NCBI GenBank assembly: GCA_038245725.1
Contig: JBBRSD010000007.1
Span: 103,369-167,368 of the forward strand
From: JBBRSD01 sp038245725
GTDB taxonomy: Bacteria > Actinomycetota > Coriobacteriia > Anaerosomatales > JAAXUF01
Direction: 5' to 3'
Length of the DNA stretch: 64,000 bases
Shown here: one piece after another, positions 37,991-46,877 of the stretch
Layout: every line of letters starts with the position of its first letter
Position numbering within the stretch: position 1 is the first letter of the stretch
Notes under the pieces: generated by a model
Databases searched by the model: none
Told to the model about the DNA's origin: nothing
The model's input: the letters and a program-made list of their open reading frames with translations, nothing else
Translations under genes and position numbers: made by a program

Positions 37991-38032
37991 CGCCACGCCC
38001 TATGCATCAGATCATCTGGTGCGGGCGTGGCG
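37991..38032 (+). other. Long two-part hairpin upstream of the peptide-binding protein gene
   Basis: CGCCACGCCC (37991-38000) pairs perfectly with GGGCGTGGCG (38023-38032). Inside, GCATCAGA (38004-38011) pairs with TCTGGTGC (38015-38022) over a 3-nt loop, with a 3-nt bulge between the two stems. The rest of the gap to 38221 holds smaller inverted repeats and a repeated TGCCATGCG, but no gene. Confidence 0.65.
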
Positions 38033-38221
38033 TCATGCGTTGGGGGCAGATTTGTATTCGGCGCCCTTGCCATGCGTCCCGTGAAGCGGGAAACTCGCTA
38101 ATGGTGCCATGCGCTTTTACCCGGGCAGCGCACGCACGCACGATCCGGGGGCCGTTTTCCGTTGAGATGGCGGAAACAGTCGTGCCGGTAGGTCTGTCCG
38201 AACACGAAGGGAGGCAGTCAG

Positions 38222-39937
38222 GTGCATTCGAGTATCAAGAAGTCCACTGTTTTTTTGCTCGCGCTTGTGGTCGTCACTGCTCTTGCCGCCGCCGGTTGTA
38301 AGCCGACGACGACGACAACGAGCAGCGGTTCAACGAGTACGTCGACCGAGCCCGTCAAGGGCGGCACGCTGTCCTACTACATCGGCGAGCCAGCGTACAT
38401 CGATCCGTACAACACGCAGGAGTCCGAAGGCACGCAGGTTGAGCAAGCCGTCTTCGACAGCCTGACGGAGATCGACCCGCTTCACCCCGACGTCATCCTC
38501 CCCGCTGCAGCTGAGACGTGGACGGTCAACGCCAATGCGACGGTCTGGACGTTCAAGTTGAACCCGGCCGACAAGTTCCAGGACGGGACGCCGGTGACGG
38601 CCAAGGACTTCGTGTACTCGTGGAACCGGGTCGCCAATCCTAAGACCATCAACACGGCCACCAAGAAGTCCGATCCCTCCATCATCTCGTACCACCTCGC
38701 CCCCGTGATGGGCTTCGACGCCGTTCAGGCGGGCAAGGCCACCGAGATGTCGGGGATCAAGGCTGTCGACGACCTGACGTTCCAGGTCACGCTCACCAGG
38801 CCCTTCGCCGACTTCAACTACGTGGTCGCGCACCCCGCGCTCGCGCCTGTGCCGCAGAAGTACGTGGAGGCCGGCGTCGTTTATCAGGGCAAGACCGTAG
38901 CGTTCGGCGAGATGCCGGTTGGCAACGGCCCGTTCAAGATGTCGAAGCCGTGGTCGCACAACCAGAGCATCGACGTCGTCGCCAACGGTGACTACTACGG
39001 GACGAAGGCGATGCTTGACGGTGTCTCCTTCAAGATCTACAAGACGCCTGAGACCGCCTTCACGGATTTCCAGGCGGGCAACCTCGACTTCACGCAGATA
39101 GCGGAAGGTCAGGTCAAGGCTTCTTTGGCCAAGTACGGCGAATCCGCCGACGGCTACACCGTCGAGCCGGGCAAGCAGGCTTTGCTTGGCGCGGAGAACG
39201 CCACGTACTACCTGATCCTGAACTGCAAGGACAAGTACCTCAGCAACGCCAAACTGCGCAAGGCGATCTCCCTTGCCGTCAACCGTCAGACGATCTGCGA
39301 CGTTGTCTTCGAAGGCACGCGCCAGCCCGCCGACAACATCGTGCCCCCGGGCATCGCTGGCTATCAGGCTGGCGCTTGGACGGATTCGAAGTACGACATC
39401 GCCGCCGCGAAGACTGCTCTGGCTGATGCCGGGTACCCCGGTGGCAAGGGTCTCCCGACCTTGAAGCTGTCGTTTAACAGCGACGGTGCCCACCAAAAGA
39501 TCATGACGCTGGTTCAGGCCGACCTGAAGGCCATTGGAATCAATACGACGTTTGATTCCGCTGACTTCGCCACGTACCTGAAGCAGCTCGATGCGGGCAA
39601 GCACCAGATCGCGCGTCTCGGCTGGATCGCCGACTACCCGATCATGGACAACTTCATCTTCCCGCTCTTCGACAGCAAGTCGACGGACAACAAGTCCGCC
39701 TACAACAACGCTGCAGTCGACGCCGGTATCTTGGACGCCCGCACGGCTGTCGACGGTGCAGCGCGCATCGCCAAGTACCAGGCGGTCAACACCAAGATCC
39801 AGGCTGACGATCCGGTCGCGCCTCTGATGTTCTACCGACACCATCACGTCGGCTCTGACCGCGTTCACGCTCTTGTGTACAGCGCTCAGGGTCTGACCGA
39901 CTTCGCGTCGGTGTGGCTCACCAACGGTGGCAAGTAG
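38222..39937 (+). CDS. oppA: Oligopeptide ABC transporter substrate-binding lipoprotein
   Basis: A 571-residue SBP family 5 protein. The signal peptide ends in lipobox AAGC (lipidated Cys26), followed by a Thr/Ser-rich linker and the binding domain: KGGTLSYYIGEPAYIDPYNTQESEG, FKLNPADKFQDGTPVTAKDFVYSWNRV in part, LRKAISLAVNRQTI. It delivers peptides to the permease encoded next. The start is GTG 38222 with GGGAGG about 8 nt upstream. A strong hairpin follows it, so it is probably made in excess over the permease. Confidence 0.93.
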   Translation: MHSSIKKSTVFLLALVVVTALAAAGCKPTTTTTSSGSTSTSTEPVKGGTLSYYIGEPAYIDPYNTQESEGTQVEQAVFDSLTEIDPLHPDVILPAAAETWTVNANATVWTFKLNPADKFQDGTPVTAKDFVYSWNRVANPKTINTATKKSDPSIISYHLAPVMGFDAVQAGKATEMSGIKAVDDLTFQVTLTRPFADFNYVVAHPALAPVPQKYVEAGVVYQGKTVAFGEMPVGNGPFKMSKPWSHNQSIDVVANGDYYGTKAMLDGVSFKIYKTPETAFTDFQAGNLDFTQIAEGQVKASLAKYGESADGYTVEPGKQALLGAENATYYLILNCKDKYLSNAKLRKAISLAVNRQTICDVVFEGTRQPADNIVPPGIAGYQAGAWTDSKYDIAAAKTALADAGYPGGKGLPTLKLSFNSDGAHQKIMTLVQADLKAIGINTTFDSADFATYLKQLDAGKHQIARLGWIADYPIMDNFIFPLFDSKSTDNKSAYNNAAVDAGILDARTAVDGAARIAKYQAVNTKIQADDPVAPLMFYRHHHVGSDRVHALVYSAQGLTDFASVWLTNGGK

Positions 39938-39966
39938 TCACCGAGATCACGGTGTAATCAATAACG

Positions 39967-39996
39967 GGGGTGGCAGGGCGATCGCTCTGCCACCCC
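39967..39996 (+). other. Intercistronic hairpin between oppA and oppB
   Basis: A 13-bp stem (GGGGTGGCAG at 39967-39976 with 39987-39996, continued by GGC/GCT) and a GATC loop, without a T-run. The position fits a 3'-stabilising or attenuating hairpin that raises binding-protein expression over the permease. Confidence 0.7.
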
Positions 39997-40027
39997 TCAC
40001 GTTGAACGGCTGAGATAGAGGGTTTCG

Positions 40028-41002
40028 ATGTTCCAGTACATCTATCGCAGGATTTTGCAGTTCATCCCGGTCTTCTTCGGGGTGACGCTTATCCTGTTCT
40101 TCGTCACGACGATTCTGCCTGGTGATCCAATACGCCTCAGGGCTGGCGAGAAGTCGATGTCGCCTGCGGTGTACGAACAACTTCGGCACGACTACGGCTT
40201 CGACAGGCCGTGGTATGCGCAGTACGGCCACTATTTGGACTCTCTCGCTCACGGTGATTTCGGCACGTCGATCACGACGGGTCGACCCGTGCGGGACATC
40301 ATCGTCGACACCTATCCGTACACGATGAAGCTCGCGTTCGCGGCCATCATCATCGAAGTAATAGTCGGCGTTGGAGTGGGCGTGATCGCCGCCGTGAAGC
40401 GGTACACCATATGGGACGTGATGGCGACGTTGTCGACATCGGTCCTTGTTGCACTACCCGTGTTCTGGCTGGGAATCATGCTGCAGTACATCTTCGGCAT
40501 ATGGCTGAAGAACCTCACGGGCTCGCAGCTGTATCTCCCGGTTTCGGGAGCGAGCGGTGGGGGCTTCCCGTCATGGGTCCATCTCATTCTGCCTGCGATC
40601 ACGCTCGCGTCGGTTTCGACGGCCTATGCGGCGCGCATCATGCGCAGCCAGCTTCTCGAGGTCAACGGTCAGGACTACATTCGCACCGCTCACGCGAAGG
40701 GACTGACTCCAAGCGCGGTGCTCTGGAAGCACGCGCTCAAGAATGCGCTCATTCCGGTCGTCACTTTTGTCGGCCTCGATCTTGGTGCGATGCTCTCCGG
40801 CGCGGTTCTCACAGAAACCGTTTTCAACTGGCCAGGGATCGGATTCACGATCGCGAGGGCCGCCTTGTCCCTCGACTACCCCGTCGTCTTCGGATGCACG
40901 GTGATCATCCTGTTCGCGGTGATGCTCATCAACCTGCTCGTTGACGTGAGTTATGCCTTCTTGGATCCGAGGATCCGTTTCGGCGGAGGGGCAGGTGAGT
41001 AG
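40028..41002 (+). CDS. oppB: Peptide ABC transporter permease, OppB/DppB type
   Basis: A 324-residue inner-membrane permease with six predicted helices. It starts MFQYIYRRILQFIPVFFGVTLILFF, has the usual N-terminal FGTSITTGRPV loop and the EAA motif region DYIRTAHAKGLTPSAVLWKHALKNAL, which contacts the ATPase subunits. ATG 40028 follows GAGATAGAGGG. Its end overlaps the probable start of oppC (GTGAGTAG). Confidence 0.95.
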   Translation: MFQYIYRRILQFIPVFFGVTLILFFVTTILPGDPIRLRAGEKSMSPAVYEQLRHDYGFDRPWYAQYGHYLDSLAHGDFGTSITTGRPVRDIIVDTYPYTMKLAFAAIIIEVIVGVGVGVIAAVKRYTIWDVMATLSTSVLVALPVFWLGIMLQYIFGIWLKNLTGSQLYLPVSGASGGGFPSWVHLILPAITLASVSTAYAARIMRSQLLEVNGQDYIRTAHAKGLTPSAVLWKHALKNALIPVVTFVGLDLGAMLSGAVLTETVFNWPGIGFTIARAALSLDYPVVFGCTVIILFAVMLINLLVDVSYAFLDPRIRFGGGAGE

Positions 41003-41960
41003 CGTGGCAGACGAGATCAGCCAAGACGTGACCGAAGCGGCCGGTGGGCCCGAGCGAGCGCCTGAGCGCTCCCGGACCCTGTGGAGCGATGCCTGGTACC
41101 GCCTTCGGCGCAACAGGATGGCTCTAGCCGCGCTTACCTGGCTGTTCATCGTCGTCATCGCCGCGGTGAGCGCGGACCTGTGGGTGCCGCAGCACTACGG
41201 TTCGCCGAACTTCATCAACACCGCGACCGCTACCGCCACCGCCCTGAAGGGGCCGACAGCTCAGCATCCCATGGGTACCGACGACCTTGGCCGGGATGTC
41301 TTCTCGCGGGTGGTGTATGGAGCGCGCATCTCGCTCATGGTCGGCGTTGCAGCCGTATTGGTCATGGTACTCATAGGATTGCTGCTGGGCGCTCTTTCCG
41401 GCTTCTACGGAGGGCTGATGGATGCGGGCATCATGAGGGTGGCGGACGTCTTTCTGGCGTTCCCGTACATCCTCTTCGCCATCCTGCTGTTGTCGGTGAT
41501 TCCGGGCGCCAAACAGAGCCTGTGGCCTGTCATCGTGACGATCGGCCTGCTCGGCTGGCCATCGATCGCGCGCGTGTTCCGCTCATCGATCCTCTCGGTC
41601 AAGGAGAGCGACTACATCGAGGCCGGACGCGCGATCGGTGCGGGGGACGCACGGCTCATGCTCCGGCACATGTTGCCCAATGCTATCGCCCCCATCGTCG
41701 TCTACGCCACGATGTCGGTCGGTGGCGCGATCCTGACCGAGGCGGCGCTTTCATTCCTCAACCTTGGTGTGCAGCCTGATCCGGTCAAGAGCCCCAACAT
41801 CGTCACGTGGGGCCGCATGATCAGTGATGGGCAGAGCTATCTGACGTCGAACCCGGGGCTGATACTGTGGCCGGGTCTGGCGATACTGTCGACAGTGCTC
41901 GCATTCACACTGCTCGGCGACGGCGTGCGCGATGCACTCGACGTGAAGATGAAGGATTAG
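40995..41960 (+). CDS. oppC: Peptide ABC transporter permease, OppC/DppC type
   Basis: Partner permease of OppB, 321 residues, with a cytoplasmic N-terminus, then six predicted helices. Motifs are HPMGTDDLGRDVFSRVVYGARISL and the EAA loop DYIEAGRAIGAGDARLMLRHMLPNAI. GTG 40995 has GGAGG 5 nt upstream and overlaps the oppB stop. GTG 41004 is an alternative. The frame back to 40953 is inside oppB. Confidence 0.94.
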   Translation: MSSVADEISQDVTEAAGGPERAPERSRTLWSDAWYRLRRNRMALAALTWLFIVVIAAVSADLWVPQHYGSPNFINTATATATALKGPTAQHPMGTDDLGRDVFSRVVYGARISLMVGVAAVLVMVLIGLLLGALSGFYGGLMDAGIMRVADVFLAFPYILFAILLLSVIPGAKQSLWPVIVTIGLLGWPSIARVFRSSILSVKESDYIEAGRAIGAGDARLMLRHMLPNAIAPIVVYATMSVGGAILTEAALSFLNLGVQPDPVKSPNIVTWGRMISDGQSYLTSNPGLILWPGLAILSTVLAFTLLGDGVRDALDVKMKD

Positions 41961-41962
41961 CG

Positions 41963-42985
41963 ATGGCCGATCACAAACTCCTCGAGGTCTCGGACCTCAA
42001 GATGCACTTCCACACACGCGACGGCGTCGTGAAAGCGGTCGATGGCGTGTCCTTCGACCTGGACTGCGGCGAGACCCTTGGCGTCGTAGGCGAGTCTGGT
42101 TCGGGCAAGTCCGTCTCGGCGATGACGCTCATGCGTCTGATCCCCATGCCTCCGGGCAGAATCGAGGGCGGCGAGGCGCTGTTCAAGGGCAAGTCGCTCC
42201 TCACGATGAGCGATGCGGACATGCGCGCGATTCGCGGCAACGAGATCGCGATGATCTTTCAGGACCCGATGACCTCGCTCAACCCCGTGTACCGGATTGG
42301 GAAGCAGCTCGCCGAGCCGCTCCAGCTGCACAAAGGGATGAACCGCAAGCAGGCCGAGACTCGCGCTGCCGAACTGCTGGATCTGGTTGGGATTCCGCAT
42401 GCGTCGAGCCGGATCAAGGACTATCCGCACCAGTTCTCGGGGGGCATGAGGCAGCGCGTCATGATTGCCATGGCGCTCGCCAACGACCCCGATATCCTCA
42501 TCGCCGACGAGCCGACGACTGCGCTCGACGTCACCATCCAGGCTCAGATCATCGAGCTCATGGAGGAGCTGCAGGAGAGGACCAACGCGGCCATCATCAT
42601 GATCACGCACGACCTCGGTGTCGTCGCGGACATGGCCGATCGGATTCTCGTGATGTATGCGGGGCGTGCGGTCGAATACGGCACCGTAGACGAGGTCTTC
42701 TATCAGCCGCACCATCCCTACACCTGGGGACTCATGGACTCACTGCCTCGCCCTGATATGACGGTCAAGGGCGTGTTGTGCCCGATCAAGGGGCAGCCAC
42801 CCAGCCTCATCCACGTTCCTGGAGGATGTTCGTTCAACCCGCGCTGTCCGTATGCGAAGGAGCGCTGCCGAATCGAGACGCCGCTGCTCAGGAACATCGA
42901 CGGCACGCACATGGCGGCCTGTCACTTCGCTGGGACGCCGGGCTTCACACGTGGCGAAATGGAATGCGCGGGGGTGAGCGCCTGA
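41963..42985 (+). CDS. oppD: Peptide ABC transporter ATP-binding protein, OppD/DppD type
   Basis: A 340-residue ABC ATPase. Walker A GESGSGKS, signature FSGGMRQRVMIAMAL, Walker B ILIADEPTTALD and the switch His in ITHDLGVV. The C-terminal oligopeptide-transporter extension carries Cys residues (FNPRCPYAKERC) that bind an Fe-S cluster in the studied OppD/DppD proteins. ATG 41963 is 3 bases after the oppC stop. Confidence 0.95.
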   Translation: MADHKLLEVSDLKMHFHTRDGVVKAVDGVSFDLDCGETLGVVGESGSGKSVSAMTLMRLIPMPPGRIEGGEALFKGKSLLTMSDADMRAIRGNEIAMIFQDPMTSLNPVYRIGKQLAEPLQLHKGMNRKQAETRAAELLDLVGIPHASSRIKDYPHQFSGGMRQRVMIAMALANDPDILIADEPTTALDVTIQAQIIELMEELQERTNAAIIMITHDLGVVADMADRILVMYAGRAVEYGTVDEVFYQPHHPYTWGLMDSLPRPDMTVKGVLCPIKGQPPSLIHVPGGCSFNPRCPYAKERCRIETPLLRNIDGTHMAACHFAGTPGFTRGEMECAGVSA

Positions 42986-44025
42986 TGGGCGAGCTGATCC
43001 GAGTCGAGGGACTGAAGAAGCACTTCGCGATCCACCAAGGCGTGTTCTCGCGCGACAAGGGCAAGGTTTACGCCGTCGATGGCGTGGACTTCTCGGTGAA
43101 TCAGGGCGAGACGCTCGGACTGGTGGGCGAGTCCGGTTCGGGGAAGTCGACGACCGGGCGCATGCTCGTCCGTCTCCTCGAGCCCACTGCCGGAAGCATC
43201 ACCTTCGAGGGTCGCGACGTCGTGGGCCTCAAGGGGAGGGATCTGCAGGAATACCGGAAAGACGCACAGTTCATCTTCCAGGATCCGTACGCGAGCCTGA
43301 ATCCGCGCATGACGATCGGTGAGATCGTCGGCGAACCCCTCGTGGTTCACCGCATCGGCACCGGATCTGAGAGGGCCAAACGCGTCAAGGACCTGCTTGA
43401 CGTCGTCGGCCTGAACCCGGAGCACGCGAACCGCTATCCGCACGAGTTCTCAGGGGGCCAGCGCCAGCGCATCGGCATCGCGCGGGCACTCTCCCTCAAT
43501 CCGAAACTCATCGTCTGTGACGAGCCCGTCTCGGCGCTCGACGTGTCGATCCAGGCACAGGTGCTCAACCTGCTCGATCAGCTGCAGGACGAGTTCAACC
43601 TGACCTACATCTTCATCGCCCACGATCTCTCTGTGGTGCAGCACATCTCCGATCGGGTGGCCGTCATGTATCTCGGGAAGATCGTCGAGATCGCCGATTG
43701 GCGCGAGCTCTACGCCGAGCCGAGCCACCCGTACACGCAGTCGCTGCTCTCGGCGGTCCCGGTCCCGGACCCGAAGGTACAAAGGGAGCGGCAGCGCATT
43801 CTATTGCCGGGCGATCCACCCAGCCCGATCGATCCGCCCACGGGTTGCAACTTCCACACGCGCTGCCCGATCGCACAGTTCCCGATCTGCGAGGAACGGG
43901 AGCCGGAACTCCGCTCGTTGGGGGGCGATCACTTGGCGTCGTGCCATTTCGCAAAGCCGTTCCCCATCGAATGCGAATCGGCGCCGATCGTGAGCGAAGA
44001 GGCGGTCAAGGCGGTCCTCGGCTAA
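42985..44025 (+). CDS. oppF: Peptide ABC transporter ATP-binding protein, OppF/DppF type
   Basis: Second ATPase of the heterodimer, 346 residues. Walker A GESGSGKSTTGRM, signature FSGGQRQRIGIARAL, Walker B LIVCDEPVSALD, and a C-terminal FHTRCPIAQFPICEEREPE Cys motif. ATG 42985 shares a base with the oppD stop (TGATG). Last gene of the five-gene operon oppABCDF. Confidence 0.95.
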   Translation: MGELIRVEGLKKHFAIHQGVFSRDKGKVYAVDGVDFSVNQGETLGLVGESGSGKSTTGRMLVRLLEPTAGSITFEGRDVVGLKGRDLQEYRKDAQFIFQDPYASLNPRMTIGEIVGEPLVVHRIGTGSERAKRVKDLLDVVGLNPEHANRYPHEFSGGQRQRIGIARALSLNPKLIVCDEPVSALDVSIQAQVLNLLDQLQDEFNLTYIFIAHDLSVVQHISDRVAVMYLGKIVEIADWRELYAEPSHPYTQSLLSAVPVPDPKVQRERQRILLPGDPPSPIDPPTGCNFHTRCPIAQFPICEEREPELRSLGGDHLASCHFAKPFPIECESAPIVSEEAVKAVLG

Positions 44026-44146
44026 GCCCGGTCGGGTGGAGATCATCCTGGTTCGTGGCGCGTTCGGGACCTGTTGTGATCTCGTACTAGCCTCGGTGCG
44101 CACCCTTTGTTACACTACCGACTCGCGCCCCAAAGGCGCTCACCAC

Positions 44147-44232
44147 GTCGGAGTGGCGGAACGGCAGACGCGCTAGGTTGAGGGCCTAGTGAGGGCAACC
44201 TCGTGGGAGTTCAAATCTCCTCTCCGACACCA
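44147..44232 (+). tRNA. tRNA-Leu (anticodon GAG)
   Basis: Acceptor stem GTCGGAG (44147-44153) pairs with CTCCGAC (44222-44228). The anticodon stem CTAGG/CCTAG encloses loop TTGAGGG, giving GAG. A long class II variable arm (TGAGG-GCAA-CCTCG) and T-loop TTCAAAT are present, and CCA is encoded at 44230-44232. TACACT at 44111-44116 may be its -10 element. Confidence 0.95.
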
Positions 44233-44242
44233 AAGAATGACC

Positions 44243-44275
44243 AACGGCCCTCTCGCGAATGCGAGGGGCCGTTTT
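44243..44275 (+). terminator. Terminator after tRNA-Leu
   Basis: ACGGCCCTCTCGC pairs with GCGAGGGGCCGT (one bulged base), GAAT loop, followed by TTTT. It also lies at the 3' end of the convergent deacetylase gene. Confidence 0.85.
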
Positions 44276-44288
44276 GCGTGTAGGGACG

Positions 44289-45422
44289 TTAGAGCTGGTC
44301 GAGCGTGACGAAGCGGTAGCCCTGCTTCTTCAGCCTCTTGATGATGGAGGGGAGGGCCGCGATCGTGTTCGCGCGGCTGTGACCGCCGCTGTCGTGGAGA
44401 AGCACGATCGAGCCTGGCCGGACGCGTCCGAGGACGTAGCTCGAGATTGCCTTCGCGGGCGGGCTCTTCCAGTCGTTGGCGTCGACGTCCCATGCGACGG
44501 TCTGCATCCCGAATCTGCGGGCCATCTGCCTCGTCGCGGAGGTGACCGCACCGTAGGGCGAGCGGAACCAGTGGGTCGTGAGGCCCGTGACGGTGCGAAT
44601 ACTCGTCTGGCCCTGTTGGATCTCGTGGGCGATCTGCGCTTTGGTCATACCAGGGAGCAGTGCGTGATTCTCGGTGTGGTCTCCGATGAGCATGCCTGCA
44701 CGTGCGACAGCGCGTGCGGCCTCGGGGTGGTAGCGCGCCATCTTGCCGACCATGAAGAAGGTGGCTTTGATGTGCTCGGTCTGGAGAACGGCGAGGACCT
44801 GCTGCGTCTGAGTGGGGTGGGGGCCGTCGTCGAAGGTCAATGCCACGACTCTGCCGGCGGCGGGCCACCGTCGCACCACCACGGTTGGAACCGCTGGTCG
44901 GATGAGCACGGACCCGACCACTTGATGAGAGATGCTGCCGAGAGTGAGCCGGCGAAGTCCCGGCGAGCCCGTTTGAACGACCGACTCGATCGGTCCGGCT
45001 CCTCGGAAGACGACCTTGGGCCGAGTGACCCGGTCGCGCGTGACAAGTGCCTCTACACGGTCACGACCTCTTTGCCGATCGACCGCGGCGTTAGCATGCA
45101 GTTTCTCGGCGGATGTGGCGGTCTTGCCGTCGACGACGAGGATCGAGGGGAACCCGGCACCCGATTTGAGCACGTGGTGGTCGCGTGCAGAGACAAGATC
45201 GCCGGCGGACGCGGTCAGGCGCGCATGGCTGAGAAGCTCCGTGGTGTTCGTCCAGACCCACACCCGGGTGGACGCTCGACCGACTTGGATCGGCATGGTG
45301 AGCGAGAAGTAGCCCATCACGACGAGCGCAATGAGGGCGAGAGGCGCAGACGCGCCGAAGACCAGCGGTCCGATCGGCCGCCGGTCGGGGAGTGACATGC
45401 TGGCGTACTGCGTCTGGGTCAT
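44289..45422 (-). CDS. Membrane-anchored polysaccharide deacetylase (NodB domain)
   Basis: A 377-residue protein with one N-terminal transmembrane helix (residues ~18-42), a middle region of ~120 residues resembling the DUF348/beta-grasp repeats of cell-surface proteins (GFPSILVVDGKTAT), and a C-terminal NodB domain. Motif 1 is TFDDGPH (Asp-Asp), motif 2 is GDHTENH (HxxxH), motif 3 is WFRSPYG, and later motifs are DANDWKS and IVLLHD. It would remove acetyl groups from peptidoglycan or another surface glycan outside the cell. The ATG at 45422 lacks a strong ribosome-binding site. Confidence 0.88.
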   Translation of the reverse strand: MTQTQYASMSLPDRRPIGPLVFGASAPLALIALVVMGYFSLTMPIQVGRASTRVWVWTNTTELLSHARLTASAGDLVSARDHHVLKSGAGFPSILVVDGKTATSAEKLHANAAVDRQRGRDRVEALVTRDRVTRPKVVFRGAGPIESVVQTGSPGLRRLTLGSISHQVVGSVLIRPAVPTVVVRRWPAAGRVVALTFDDGPHPTQTQQVLAVLQTEHIKATFFMVGKMARYHPEAARAVARAGMLIGDHTENHALLPGMTKAQIAHEIQQGQTSIRTVTGLTTHWFRSPYGAVTSATRQMARRFGMQTVAWDVDANDWKSPPAKAISSYVLGRVRPGSIVLLHDSGGHSRANTIAALPSIIKRLKKQGYRFVTLDQL

Positions 45423-45533
45423 GGTGTGATGATGCCGCTACCTCGATGAGAGCACGATGAGAGTGGTAGCCTGAGATGCGGTCCGGTATCTGGCCGGCCA
45501 CTCATCCAAGTGCTCGCGCGAAGGAGTTCCCAC

Positions 45534-46691
45534 GTGACCGTCTCTCGCCGCTCGACGGAGATACGCCCGTTCGTCGTCATGGACATCGTCGCTCGCGCGA
45601 AGGCGCTCGAGGCGACCGGCCGCGACATCGTGCGGCTCGAGATCGGCGACCCCGACTTTCCCACGCCCGACGTCATAACGAGAGCCGCCGAAGACGCGAT
45701 GGCCGCCGGTGGCACGCACTACACGCAGTCGGCAGGGCTTCCCGATCTCCGAGAGGCCCTCAGCGCCCACTACCGGAGCCGGTACGATGCCGGCGTCGAT
45801 CCGGACAACATCGTGGTCACACAGGGCACCTCACCGGCGATGCTGCTGATGTTCGGCGCGTTGCTCGATCCAGGCGATGAAGTGATCATGCCGGACCCGT
45901 GCTACCCCGCGTATCCGAACTACGTGACGTTCCTCGGCGCCGTGCCGAAGCTCATTCGCGTCCGCGCCGAAGACGGCTTCCGCTACCGGCTCGACGAGGT
46001 TCGCGCGGCCATCGGACCGCGTACCAAGGCGATCATGATCAACTCGCCAGGCAATCCCACCGGCGCGGTTCTCGGCGACGCGGACCTGGCCGCGCTTGCT
46101 TCACTTGCCGAGGATACCGGCATCCACATAGCGAGCGACGAGATCTATCACGGCCTCGACTTCTGCGGGCCGGACCGCACGATCCTGTCGTACACGGACA
46201 AAGCGTTCGTCCTGAACGGCTTCTCGAAGGCGTACGCCATGACCGGCTGGCGTCTGGGCTACCTGATTGCGCCACCCGAATTCATCCGCCCCGCCGAGAA
46301 GATCCAGCAGAACTTTTTCTTGGCAGCGAACACGTTCGTACAGCAGGCAGGCGTGGCCGCACTCACGCTTGCCCAGTCTGACGTGAGTCGGATGCGCGAG
46401 CTTTACGACGAGCGTCGCCAGTTCCTGGTGCCGGCACTGCGCAGCCTGGGGCTGACAATCGATTGCGAACCGTGCGGCGCCTTCTACGTCTTTGCCGACG
46501 CAAGCGCTTGGGGAAGCGATTCTCTCGAGTTGTGCTACCGGCTGCTCGACGAAGCAGGTGTGGCATGCGCGCCAGGCATCGACTTCGGCGCGGGCGGCGA
46601 GAGCTTCTTGCGGTTCAGCTACGCTACCGATATCGAACGACTGCAAGAGGGCGTCGACAGACTCCGTGCGTGGGCCAAGATCAACGCCTGA
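45534..46691 (+). CDS. Class I/II PLP-dependent aminotransferase
   Basis: A 385-residue fold-type I aminotransferase. Motifs: LEIGDPDFPTPD, GTHYTQSAGLPDLREAL, NSPGNPTGAV, SDEIYHGLDF, and the PLP-binding lysine in GFSKAYAMTGWRLGY. The C-terminal Arg in LRFSYA binds the substrate carboxylate. It resembles aspartate/aromatic aminotransferases (AspB-like), but the substrate cannot be read from sequence. GTG 45534 has AAGGAG 8 nt upstream. The longer frame from 45510 contains that ribosome-binding site. Confidence 0.9.
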   Translation: MTVSRRSTEIRPFVVMDIVARAKALEATGRDIVRLEIGDPDFPTPDVITRAAEDAMAAGGTHYTQSAGLPDLREALSAHYRSRYDAGVDPDNIVVTQGTSPAMLLMFGALLDPGDEVIMPDPCYPAYPNYVTFLGAVPKLIRVRAEDGFRYRLDEVRAAIGPRTKAIMINSPGNPTGAVLGDADLAALASLAEDTGIHIASDEIYHGLDFCGPDRTILSYTDKAFVLNGFSKAYAMTGWRLGYLIAPPEFIRPAEKIQQNFFLAANTFVQQAGVAALTLAQSDVSRMRELYDERRQFLVPALRSLGLTIDCEPCGAFYVFADASAWGSDSLELCYRLLDEAGVACAPGIDFGAGGESFLRFSYATDIERLQEGVDRLRAWAKINA

Positions 46692-46795
46692 GCCACCGGT
46701 CGCACCATGCCGCCATCCATCGGAGTAGACTCATGAATCACGGCCGTCTTTCCGATACTCAACTCGGAAAGCACTGTGAGAAGCGCAAGCAGGAG

Positions 46796-46812
46796 TTGGT
46801 TCAGGCTTTGCT
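46796..46812 (+). promoter_or_regulatory. Candidate sigma-54 promoter upstream of the PHP-domain gene
   Basis: TTGGTTCAGGCTTTGCT has GG and GC separated by exactly 10 bp, and TTGCT matches the -12 consensus. The -24 element is TTGGTTC in place of TTGGCAC. It lies 65 bp upstream of the PHP gene start, with an 8-bp inverted repeat CTTTCCGA/TCGGAAAG just before it (46748-46771). Confidence 0.4.
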
Positions 46813-46877
46813 ATCTTCCTGCTGGGCGAGTGGCCGGTTCGGCACCTCGAACCGCGAACGAGGGGAATCAGACCCGC

